Origin: Brachypodium distachyon
Lineage: Eukaryota; Streptophyta; Magnoliopsida; Poales; Poaceae
DNA: 64,000 nucleotides
Assembly: GCF_000005505.3 (NCBI RefSeq)
Contig: NC_016135.3
Location: 26,312,758 to 26,376,757, forward strand
Direction of reading: 5' to 3'
Shown here: one piece after another, positions 1 to 8,781 of the stretch
Layout: each line of letters opens with the position of its first letter
How positions within the stretch are numbered: position 1 is the first letter of the stretch
Notes under the pieces: generated by a model
What the model was told of the DNA's origin: nothing
The model's database searches: none
The model's input: only the letters and a program-made list of their open reading frames with translations
Translations under genes and position numbers: made by a program

Positions 1-279
1 TCTTCTAGACAGGCCGAAGCACGGCTTCCCCCTTGTAGAGCAGCTTCCAGGCACCACACCCGCCGATATGAATCCATGCTCTCAACACTGTTCTCTCTCT
101 TCCAAGTACCGTTCTCAACTCTCTGTACGTATTGTTCTCTCTCTCCTAAACACTGCTCTCAATACTGTCTACATGTTGTTCTCTGCCTCAAGTATTGTCT
201 CAACGCTGTGTGTACGCAGTGTTTAGAGAATGCTTTTTTTTCCTCACCGTTCAGTTAGCTACACGGGCGACGGCTGGAG
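1..279. other. Left edge, no gene recognised
   Basis: No supported gene. The stretch is pyrimidine-rich with loosely repeated CTCTCAACACTGTTCTCT-like units (about 75-235), which look like a degraded tandem or transposon remnant. The short frames here have no recognisable protein content. Confidence 0.4.
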
Positions 280-879
280 AGGAAATTGCACAAACCACCC
301 ATCCTTGTGAGGCTTGTTGCGCAAAACACCTATTATTCGTACCTTTTGCGTCAAACACTTACTATTCGTCTAATTCATTCCACATAAGTCATAATCCGAG
401 TTTTAGTACATTAACGACGTTTCTAAGATGGTGCCGACAAATTAGTGCCAACATGGCATCTCGGCCTTGCCGGCGGAGGTGCGAGGCTCGTCCGTCTGCG
501 ACCCGGCCGGGCGAGTCCCGTGCGATCGCCCTCGTCGGGGCCCGTCCGCTCGCGAGTCGCGCCGGGCCGCACCGCCCCGTCCGCCTGCGCCAGAGCCGCA
601 CCGCCGCGCCTCGCCGCCCGTGCGCCTTTGCCGCGTGTGAGCCGAGCTATGCCGCCCGCCCGTGTGCCCGCACCTGAGCTGCACGGTGCCGTACCGCCGT
701 GCCTCGCCGCCCGTCTGTCCGCGCGCCTACGCCGCGTCTGAGCCCAGCCGTGCTAAAACTCGAGTTATGACTTACGTGCAACAGATTAGACGAATAGTAG
801 GTGTTTTGCGCAAAAAGTATGAATATCGGGTGTCTTGTGTAACATGCCTCGCAAGGATGAGTGGTTTGTGCAACTTCCT
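280..879. mobile_element. Long terminal-inverted-repeat element 1 (Mutator-like or foldback), GC-rich core
   Basis: Positions 280-409 are an imperfect reverse complement of 750-879: two arms of 130 bp each, roughly 80% identical by eye. Shared blocks include TTGCACAAACCAC and ACTATTCGTCTAAT. The core (about 440-745) is very GC-rich, unlike the AT-rich arms, and is open in several frames without a recognisable protein. Such architecture is known for Mutator-like foldback elements and Pack-MULEs that capture GC-rich gene 5' ends; whether this core was captured is inference. No clear target-site duplication was found, so the outer limits are approximate. Confidence 0.7.
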
Positions 880-1167
880 CACAGCTGGAGCACACTCGCA
901 GGAACAGGAACAGCAATAGGTTCAATGGGCTCCACTCGGGATACTTTAGAGTGTGTCCTCTGAGCTGGTTCCTTCCATCGGCCCCCATGTGAACAGAACC
1001 AGTAGCGTGTGGGCCTGCACCTGAGTGAACAGTGACCTACCAAAACCTGTTGTACTCATTGTAAGTAATAGTGGGGCCATACCTGCTAAATGGCTGCAAA
1101 TATTATGTTTGGAGAGTTAAACCGCCTCGTATCCCTGTGGAGCCGAACGATGAGGACAGCTTGGTAC
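880..1167. other. Spacer between element 1 and a small ORF
   Basis: I see no gene or repeat structure here beyond the flank of the inverted-repeat element. Confidence 0.4.
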
Positions 1168-1296
1168 CTAGCCAGGACATTCCGAGGCGACCATGGCAGC
1201 CATCGCGACCACCGCGAGGGCCACAAAGGCCACGACCAATGCGGGGTAGCTTCCCACGCCATGGTGGACTCCGGCGTGGGCGGCCGGAGGTCCCAT
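1168..1296 (-). CDS. Putative 42-aa single-membrane-span small protein
   Basis: A short minus-strand frame runs from ATG (1294-1296) to TAG (1168-1170). It starts MGPPAAHAGVHH, continues with a hydrophobic stretch rich in Val and Ala (residues about 18-36), and ends SECPG. The layout (His/Ala-rich start, then Ser-Tyr-Pro or Ser-Pro, a V/A/L membrane helix, then Glu-Cys-Pro-Gly or Cys-Ala-Glu-Gly) resembles the first 40 residues of the disrupted gene about 900 bp downstream, so the two may be diverged paralogues. No function is known to me. It could be a chance frame: it is short and I see no promoter element. Confidence 0.4.
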   Translation of the reverse strand: MGPPAAHAGVHHGVGSYPALVVAFVALAVVAMAAMVASECPG

Positions 1297-1790
1297 TCTC
1301 ACCATCGCTTAATTAATCAATCAATCGAGCTCGATATCCTCCTGAGGAATCTTGCTGCTAAATTAATGAACGACGCGGATGCAGAGACTTTGCAGATAGT
1401 GGTCCTCGACGTGTCTCGATCTCGACAGACTTTCCTTCTTGCTCTCTCTTTCGCACTCAGATTATTACGGGAGGGAACTCGGAAGAACCAAATCCTGCTT
1501 TTGTAGATGTGTGGCTCGATCCGCTTATGGTTGGATTAGGTGTCCGAATAGGTAACGACAACATTCCATATTTCCAGCTAACTGTTCGGACAAGAACTCA
1601 TGATACATAGAGTACATACGGAGTACTGATCAAGCCGATCCCCTGTCTACCCATTTTGAAATGGCCTTTTGAAATTGAAAAACGAGGCACTTTTCATCGC
1701 AGAATCCAAATCCAGACAAAGTATAGATATAGAAACATGCAGATCACACGCGACTTGTGATGTAAACAATAGAACAATCAAATACCCACA
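1297..1790. other. Intergenic, no gene recognised
   Basis: AT-rich spacer. No coding frame, tRNA-like fold or repeat border could be supported. It contains the likely 3' flank of the minus-strand gene that follows. Confidence 0.4.
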
Positions 1791-1835
1791 ATTCTCCAAA
1801 GTCCAACGCACTTCCTACCAACAACTACGTACTCG

Positions 1836-2233
1836 TCAACCGCCGCAGCCACCGCCGCACCCGCCACCACACCCGCCGCCGCTGAGAGCTGAACCGACGA
1901 TGACGCCCGTGGCCAGGCCAGCCGAGCGCGAGCCCGGCGCCGGCGCCCCTGCTTCCCGCCGTTCGGAGGCGGCGGCAGGTACGCGTAGCTGGGCTGCGCC
2001 GGGTAGCCGTAGACCCCGACGGGAGGCGGCGGCGGAGGGTAGCCTTGGCCGTAGTAGTAGACGTCGTTGTTGTTCCGGCGCGGCTTCTTCGCTCCCTCGG
2101 CGCAGCCGAAGGCGGCCAAGGCAGTCACGGCCACCGTGGCCACGAACGCCAACAACACGAGCAAGCCGGGGCTTCTGAGGTCATGGACGGCCAAGGCGGC
2201 GGGGTGGGCGCTCATGTCACCCAGCCTCACCAT
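1836..2233 (-). pseudogene. Proline/tyrosine-rich single-pass membrane protein gene, frame-disrupted
   Basis: Read on the minus strand from ATG 2233 (or the better second ATG at 2215, MSAHPAALAVHDLR). A hydrophobic helix (SPGLLVLLAFVATVAV onward) is followed by a basic stretch, a YYYGQGYPPPPPP segment and a further Tyr-Pro-rich segment (VYGYPAQPSYAYLPPPP). In this frame the end is Arg/Ala junk running to 1778. A different frame over the same DNA gives a family-like ending: GAGAGLALG, then, one more frame step on, ATGVIVGSALSGGG and a (CGGG)n tail with a stop at 1836-1838. Two single-base differences, near 1960 and 1940, would restore a single frame. I therefore read this as a recently frameshifted gene or as sequence errors. 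Function unknown; the Tyr-Pro plus Gly-Cys composition recalls small stress-related membrane proteins. Confidence 0.5.
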
Positions 2234-2520
2234 CTTAACTTGCTTTCTCGTCGAAGCCCAGACAAAGCTAGAAGATTATGCTGGGGTTTTCTAACATTCT
2301 CTTTAGGGAAAACATAAACGCTAACTGATCATGCATTAGAGCACTCAACAGATGTGAATAGGGATGGCTTACACGTAATAGCAGTAGACATCGCGTGATG
2401 TTGAGTCGACGTAGTCGATAATGGTGTCCCTCCCGTCTGTACCGCTGTCCATATGCAGGAACGCCCATGGCACTGGTCGTCGGTGGCAGCAGCCTTCCGG
2501 TGTGCTTCAGCATCGCATCA
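2234..2520. other. Intergenic, no gene recognised
   Basis: Upstream side of the disrupted membrane-protein gene. No other feature supported. Confidence 0.4.
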
Positions 2521-3638
2521 CTAGGGGTCAAGGTTTCACGGAGCTACCACTCAAGGGGTTCGCATCAGTTGACCACTATTTTAAGGGTGATTATTTTCAC
2601 TTTGCCCAAATTTGCTCGATTAGTCTATTTAACAGCGAATCTGACAAACCGGGCCCACATGCAAGACAATTTGTATCCACTCCATTTTTTCAACCAGCCC
2701 CTATATGTTTTATTTTTTCCTTCTCTCCTCTTTTCTTCTTTCCCTTCTTTTTCTCCATCTCCGGCTGGAGCATCTCGCTGGAGCAGCACGCAACGGTGGG
2801 GAATTAGGAAAAAGGAGAAGATGCCGCATGTCTGCATGTTGCTCTCTCCAAATTGATTCATTCCCTCGCTCTAACACTCATTCATCGTTCGTGCCAATAT
2901 TTTTTCAGGCCTCAATCAATCATGCATCCATATATTCATACAGGCAGGCAGAGCCATGCGTCTCCGGTTAGGCCAGAGATTCCGGACATAGCTCGCGTGC
3001 CGGTCGGGGGCAGAGCAGGCCCCGCGGAGGCGGGGCGCTGCAGTCGGGCGGAGCATGCAGGCGGCGTTGGCGGGGTCCCAAAACCGGGAGCAGAAGCGGA
3101 GGGCGTTGGCAGGGTCGCACAGGCCCGGCGGCGGCGGCCTGGGGTGCTTCCTCCGCCTGTCCGCGCCATCTTCGCCCCAATCTCCGAGATCGGTCTTTCT
3201 CCGCCCCGATCCCCAATCCCGCGTGGTGTTCGATCCGAAGGGAGGGGGCTACGGCTTCGCAGCAAAGAATAACTCTAGCGGCGGCGGGGATCGCCGACGT
3301 GCCGGCGAGGTACCTCAGGGAGAGGAGACCAGGGTGGGCGGCCGTATACATGGCAGCCAGAGCAGGTAAAGAAGAAGCTATGGGGTTGGGGGAAATAAAG
3401 AAGAAGCTCAGGGGGCTGGGAAAAAAATAGATTGTGTGACGTGGATGTCAATAATAACCACGTAGGACCTTACATGTGGGTCCGGTTTGTCAGATTCGCT
3501 GTCAAATAGACTAATCAGTCAAATTTGGGTAAAGTGAAAATAACTACCCCTATCATAGTGGTCAGCTGATGCGAACTCTTGGAGTGGTAGCTCCATTAAA
3601 CTCTAACCCCTAGAGTAGTGGTTTTGTGAAATTTACTC
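2521..3638. mobile_element. Long terminal-inverted-repeat element 2 (Mutator-like), GC-rich core
   Basis: Positions 2521-2661 and 3473-3613 are inverted copies of each other (141 bp each, roughly 85% identical by eye), sharing GGAGCTACCACTC, TTATTTTCACTTT and GCGAATCTGACAAACCGG. The right arm continues outward to a GAGTAAATTTCACAAAACC-type end at 3638, which is typical of grass Mutator-like termini; the left arm lacks this part and looks truncated. The core (about 2980-3360) is GC-rich and open on both strands without a recognisable domain, as expected for a captured gene 5' end. No target duplication was found because the left end is missing. Confidence 0.7.
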
Positions 3639-4025
3639 TTAATTCTTTCCTTTTTGTCTTATACTTACAGGTTTTGATGCTTGTAAATCATTAGAAACTT
3701 CAAATGTTCTATTTTCTAATAGTATAATTTTTATGATATAAAAATCATATTAAATTAGTTAAATTTTTAACCTAGGGATGCGTTGGGGCCCCATATACCG
3801 GAACGGAGGTAGCAAAATAAAGTAATTAAACATAGCAGCTAGTGATAGTGAGTGGAAGACTTAATGCACTACATTATTAACAACTCATAATATTATCTAC
3901 TCCGTATTAAATTGTTAAAGAGCACATACATAAGCAAAATTATATTATCTAGTAAATTTATTAGCAACATTATGAGATGGTGTGACGTCGGATGCCAATA
4001 TACCCCAGTTTCCTAAGACACTAAG
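3639..4025. other. AT-rich intergenic
   Basis: Strongly AT-rich, with no coding frame or identifiable repeat. Confidence 0.4.
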
Positions 4026-5124
4026 GGTCTCTTTGATTCGTAGGATTGGAAAAGTAAAGAAATATGAAAAATGTAGGATTGCAATGTTACGTCCACTTGA
4101 TCCTATAAGATTTTGTTTGCATCAAATTTGTTTGATTGGACCAAAGGATTTCTTCCAAGCTGTTGGAGTGGATGTAAATTTTTCTATGGAATGTACACTA
4201 CAACACAAATGTCTTGTAAAGACATTTTCATTGAGGCAATATACTCTTTGTCTTTACCTAGAGAAAATTTTGAGGCGGAGTTTTATGTAGAGGCAGTCTA
4301 TGAGGCGTTATGGATGATGTCTTAAATATAGAGGCACTAGTTGAGACATTATGGTGTAGAGACATTTTTTGAGGCATTTGATAGATTGTCACAAGACTCA
4401 TGTAGAGACATGATTTTGAGATACTTGATGACATGACCTTATGGTATGGTTAGAGATACTATTTGAGACACATTTTATGTTGTGTACAGACATTCTTAGC
4501 AAGTTTGAGACATGTAGCAGACTACTCATAATAATTTCATTAGAAGTATAAGCAAGAGCTGGTATCAAGTTGAGATGGTTAGGTGAGTATGTAGTTTTCC
4601 TTAAGGTCTTGAGTTCGGTGATTGGTTTCAACATTATTTTTTCAATGTATATTTTCTAGGACATGAGTATAGAGACACAATTTAATGTCTTTAGAAAATG
4701 TCGCATTGAATGTAGAGACAATATAATGTCTCTATGAAATGTCTAAAAAGTACAGAGACACAATGCAATGTCTTTACGAAATGTCGTATTGAACGTAGAG
4801 ACGGTATAGTGTCTCTATGCAATGTCTAAAACAATAGAGACGTTTTATTAGTGTCGCATCACACATAGCGACACTGTCCGTAGTGGCAGTTTTGTGGCAT
4901 TATACAAGTGTGTCTAAAGTTATGTAGAGACAATTATAGTGTCTCTACGAAACAAAAATAATGTCTCTACGGGCCATTTCTCTTGTAGTGGTAGTATAAA
5001 TAAATCCTTAGAAAAAATTCCTATAAGATTTAATCCTACGAATCAAATGACCAAAGTAGAAAAAATTCTTAAAGATTTCAAGCCTTCAAAATTTCTATGG
5101 AAATCCTTTGAATCAAAGGAGGCC
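4026..5124. mobile_element. Old TIR element (hAT-like MITE) split by a CACTA MITE
   Basis: The left end (CTTTGATTCGTAGGATT at about 4031-4047) recurs inverted at 5033-5050 and, less exactly, at the right end (AATCCTTTGAATCAAAGGAGGCC, ending at 5124). This pattern of TTTGATTC ... GAATCAAA ends with internal repeats of the terminal motif is common in grass hAT-related MITEs. No clean 8-bp duplication was found at either border, so the class and exact limits are inference. Removing the inner CACTA element (4196-4990) and one GTA copy rejoins the two halves. Confidence 0.6.
4196..4990. mobile_element. CACTA-type MITE, 795 bp, GTA target duplication
   Basis: The element starts CACTACAACACAAATG and ends CTCTTGTAGTG, the CACTA...TAGTG termini of the CACTA superfamily. 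It is flanked by GTA on both sides (4193-4195 and 4991-4993), the 3-bp duplication expected for that class. The interior holds many sub-terminal repeats of a GTAGAGACA...TGTCTCTAC unit in both orientations, as is usual for CACTA transposase binding sites. It has no coding capacity and is therefore non-autonomous. It sits inside the TIR element above. Confidence 0.88.
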
Positions 5125-5649
5125 AACATGGTCTAGCTTAGCTGACTGTAAGACCTCAAGGGCACATGATTTGCAACATAGGTTAACTACTACTAATATC
5201 ATTTAGAATCAAGTATAAATCGTGCATTAACTGCTGCGAAAACTCTAGGTTTATGACTTTATGAGAAGCCAGTTACTGAACGAATGAAGGAACGGTCATA
5301 TTTACCACCATCATTAGCATCAGGATTTGCAGGAACAACGTATGCATTTTTTTACATCCCAATCAACAGCTACAGTTCTCTTTGCGATAACATTTCCGTT
5401 TACATTTTTTATAGCCTGGTTCAGAGAAAATCGTGGCCTATTAGGGCGTCTAATGAATGAGCACTCTTACTGAATAAGGTATTGACCATACATTATTCTG
5501 CATCATGTTTGCATGTAAAAGACGCAAAAGTAACTACACCCAAAACAAATCCTTTGAAACTAAACATGCCAATGATCTCCTTGATAGGAATCCGTCAGAA
5601 TGAAACAATATGCACATATATTGCTTGTCTTTTATCTTATCTGGAAAAC
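5125..5649. other. Intergenic, no gene recognised
   Basis: AT-rich spacer between two transposon insertions; nothing else supported. Confidence 0.4.
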
Positions 5650-5792
5650 AAGTTAGGAAACAGAGCATCCTTCTTTGTAATCCTAGCCTTCTAGCTTTTC
5701 TCTTGTATTTTTCTTCCGGCCCACTTCGCACGACTCTCTATGACAATAAATGAATTGCTGTGTCCGTTTCGTCGAGAAAAAAAAGTTAGGAA
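5650..5792 (+). mobile_element. LINE 3'-tail insertion (123 bp) with 10-bp target duplication
   Basis: AAGTTAGGAA occurs at 5650-5659 and again at 5783-5792. Between them lies a 123-bp segment ending in an AATAAATGAATTG...TCCGTTTCGTCG tail and an A-run, which is the 3' end of a plant non-LTR retrotransposon. This is an extreme 5' truncation by target-primed reverse transcription. The tail resembles the insertion in the GS2 gene (22537-22684), so both probably come from one LINE family. Confidence 0.75.
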
Positions 5793-6003
5793 GAGTTGAA
5801 TTTGCATAAAGAATGATGCTCTGTTACACAACACTGGGACACCTTGATCCCGATGATTGATCTATCTATGTATAGTTCTTAAAAAGCGCTCTGTACTGAT
5901 CCATCACCACTGACGGGCGGAGAAAACCCTTGGGCGCAACTGTTTAATTGCCGCTAACAGGCGAATGAGTAGCAGGCAGTGGAGACCGTACATCACTACA
6001 ATC

Positions 6004-6010
6004 TATAAAG
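6004..6010 (+). promoter_or_regulatory. Candidate TATA box for the propeptide ORF
   Basis: TATAAAG lies 57 bp before the ATG at 6068. The spacing suits a plant TATA promoter with a transcript start near 6035. Confidence 0.45.
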
Positions 6011-6067
6011 CCTGGCTTCCATCCCGACGCTCTGCCCAGCCCGTGTACTACTACCGCTAACAGGCAA

Positions 6068-6565
6068 ATGGCGAACCACCTCTTCCGCTTGCCCGCGCTA
6101 CTGCTCCTCCTGACGCTGATTGCGTCCACCACCGAGCTGGGAGAAAGGGAGGCGCACGTCGAGCCGCTCGACGCAGGCGGCTACAGGACGTACATCGTCC
6201 TGCTCGAGCGACCAGGAGGCGAAGACGACATGGATGACGATGCTCTCAGAGCATGGCACCAGTCCTACCTGCCGTCCATGACGACGGCCCTCGGCCAGCC
6301 GCGACTCAAGTCCTCGTACCGGACCGATTTCACCGGTTTCTCGGCGCGGCTGACGGAGGAGGAGCTGAAGCAAGTCTCTGCCAAGCCCGGCTTCGTCCGC
6401 TCCTTCCCCAACGTAATCTGCTACCTGGCGCTGCCGAACCGCATGAGGCGCCGTTCGTTTACTCCCACCCCGGCCGGGATCAACCCGGATATTTTAGATT
6501 CTATCTCAAAGTCTCTAGAATCCATACCAATCCCTACCGGGAAAACCACAACCGAACAACGGTGA
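6068..6565 (+). CDS. Stand-alone subtilase propeptide (inhibitor I9) protein, protease domain missing
   Basis: The 165-aa frame begins with a signal peptide (MANHLFRLPALLLLLTL, to about residue 20). Residues about 38-115 form an I9 domain of plant subtilases: GGYRTYIVLLERPG, then AWHQSYLPSM, SYRTDFTGFSARLTEEEL and KPGFVRSFPN. In a normal subtilase this is followed by the catalytic domain with Asp, His and Ser motifs; here the frame drifts into unrelated residues after about residue 117 and stops at 6565, and nothing subtilase-like appears before 8.7 kb. Either it is a truncated pseudogene or a free propeptide, a class known to inhibit subtilases (for example SPI-1 of Arabidopsis). A GT lies right after the FPN codon, so a lost downstream exon is possible. 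Confidence 0.6.
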   Translation: MANHLFRLPALLLLLTLIASTTELGEREAHVEPLDAGGYRTYIVLLERPGGEDDMDDDALRAWHQSYLPSMTTALGQPRLKSSYRTDFTGFSARLTEEELKQVSAKPGFVRSFPNVICYLALPNRMRRRSFTPTPAGINPDILDSISKSLESIPIPTGKTTTEQR

Positions 6566-7560
6566 GCCGTCGCTGGACGCGCGATGACGGATTTGGGGGC
6601 ATGACGGCATCGACCCGTCGGAACGATGGAAGGTCTCGTGCGATACGGACAATGACAGGATGACGAATTACGCGATCGGTCAATCAGTCAATCAATCAGT
6701 AGCATGAATAATGGTGACAGATAATCCGCTAATTGATGCTTCCCCTTTTAGTGTCGACAATAATCATTTCCTTAATTGTGTTTATAATATTTACTGTGGT
6801 GATCTCGCGGCATTATCTTCTAGCATTTGTTCAATTTGTTATCTCTTCTTTGCGGTCTTGTACAATTCTGTGATCTCGAGGAATTATCTTGGTTTAGTTT
6901 GTTGAAAGCGGTTATCGAGAGGTATTGTCTTGGTTCAACTTTCGTTTTTTTCCTTCTTCCTGAAAGCCTGTGTTTCAAATCTTCGTCCGCGACCTCTGTT
7001 TCTTATCGATCGATCAACCTACCAGGAATTCTAGGTCCGTTTGTCGTTTAATCAACTCTTCGATGAATTTTGCTAAAAAATACTGTTACGTCGCCTTTGC
7101 AAGTAGTCTGCCTTCTTTCTCCGTGCCCGTGATTTCGAGGTATTATCTTGGTTCAAATTTCGTCTCTTGTTTGCAGTTTCAAATTTGATTTTTTTTCCAT
7201 TTTGTATATATCTTTGTTTGTGATCCGGAAACGGAATCCAGTGGATGTTACCTGCAGCTTCTTGTTGTGCTTAAACCAACCTACCTATCCCTTTGTTTGA
7301 ATTCTTCGTCCACGGCTTATTTGACTTGTAATCTGCTTTTCGACGAATTTTGTTAAATCTACTGTTAGGTCGACTTTGCAAGTGTGTTATCGATAATGCG
7401 TTCAGTGATGCATTGTTGAACCTGGTCCTTTTCTTATCATGCCTCACAATGATACAATTCTGCAAAAGCAAACATGGTTTTTTTCCAGGCAAAATCTGTG
7501 CCGGTTTGTCCATGCCACGAGCGGCGCTGACCATGTATAACATCGACAAAGCTTGTGTCT
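6566..7560. repeat. T-rich region with diverged internal repeats
   Basis: A unit like GTGATCTCGAGGAATTATCTTGGTT recurs imperfectly at about 6800, 6873, 6913 and 7130, and CGACGAATTTTGTTAAA-like blocks recur at about 7062 and 7341. The composition resembles the T-rich leader introns of plant housekeeping genes. No coding frame is convincing, so this may be a relic leader intron or a degraded tandem array. Confidence 0.4.
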
Positions 7561-8781
7561 TTTAAATTCACCAAGCAATGGTAGGATCATAAAACGCATA
7601 AAATATTTGACCTTTGAATTGTGTATATGCAGTGGAACATGCAAAGTCACCCGCTTGGGTGCTCCAATTTCATTCCCAAGCTTCATGTTCTCTTCTGCAA
7701 CTTCTCTAATAATTTTTCTAGACCTCATATGATTCTTCTCAACACCTTCATCATCTTCTAAATGCATCACATGGTGCTGCTCGTCATCCCTGCACTGCTT
7801 GCCATTCACAAAATTCACAAAGAAGCTCACATCTCATTTCAAACATTCAGTGGACTGAAACAAAAATGGCCAAAGAAATCTCAAAATCATCTATTTCCTC
7901 ACCTTCCTAGTCCACTGCGGCGACCTGTGGTATGCTTCTCCGGTCACGTTTGCCCACTGCTCACCCACCACCGCCATCAACTCAACCTTTAGGGCCACAC
8001 TCAGGAATAGATGCCGTTGCGACTCGCACTAGACGTTGCCATGCCGTCTGTCCTCTTGTGGAGTTTTGGGGAATTAGAGATTTCACGCACAAAGAATAAA
8101 AAAGAAGGAAATGGCGCACGGGGAGGGGGGCGGGGGAGGGGGAGGGGGTTGCAAAATTCCCAACGTGACGTGTTCCAGCATAACAGGCTGTCTGAAACAT
8201 CCTTTTAACAGATACGATCCAGTGTTGGAGATTTATTAAAAAATATCGAAGATTTAGGACAAAATCAGTAATAAACTGGTTAGTCAGTACTACAATTGGT
8301 TGTTTGTCTGGTGCTATTATCTCTCTTTTGATTTCCACCGAGCAGTAAATATTCGTGGACGGTGATCCATCCTCGATCTCCTCCAAGGGATCTCACCAAA
8401 GAACCCTCGAAACGGGAGAAACCCACGTTTGCTCACGTGAAGCGAAGGAAAGGAAGCCTCGCAGCTCGCAGTTCGCACGCACGGCACCTGGATTGATCCG
8501 ATACGATGTAAAGAGGCGAGAGCAAGCAATTACGCGCTACCCCGAGGGCCTAGCCGCAAGAATCCAAACCCGAGACGAGCAGCCGGATGAGAAACTTCCA
8601 CTAGAAATTGCCCAATCCCGTCCCGCTCTCCCCCTCTTCCTCCTCCCTCGAATCCCCCAAATTTGATCTCGTTTCAGGGCGAAATTGTTGCCTCCCCCCG
8701 CCCTGTCGCTCTGATTCGAGCGAGCTGGTCGCGCTCTCGCCTGGTGTGGTGTGGGTTGATATAGGGCGGGGAGATCAGGGG
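7561..8781. other. Intergenic and PP2C 5' region
   Basis: A minus-strand open frame (7830-7444, 128 residues with a charged first half) is not recognisable and I do not call it a gene. A G-run (GGGGAGGGGGGCGGGGGAGG) lies at about 8120-8147. The last 150 bp are pyrimidine-rich and are probably the 5'UTR of the phosphatase gene. Confidence 0.4.

Noticed and set aside
445..741. Open frames of up to 98 aa on both strands in the GC-rich core of inverted-repeat element 1
   Set aside because: They overlap in several frames on both strands, are Arg/Ala/Pro composition artefacts, and show no domain or splice logic.
2853..3369. Open frames over 100 aa in the core of inverted-repeat element 2
   Set aside because: Both strands are open because of GC richness; no recognisable protein. 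Kept only as possible captured sequence.
7444..7830. Minus-strand 128-aa frame upstream of PP2C
   Set aside because: No family recognised, no promoter or splice evidence, and the second half is low in coding likeness.
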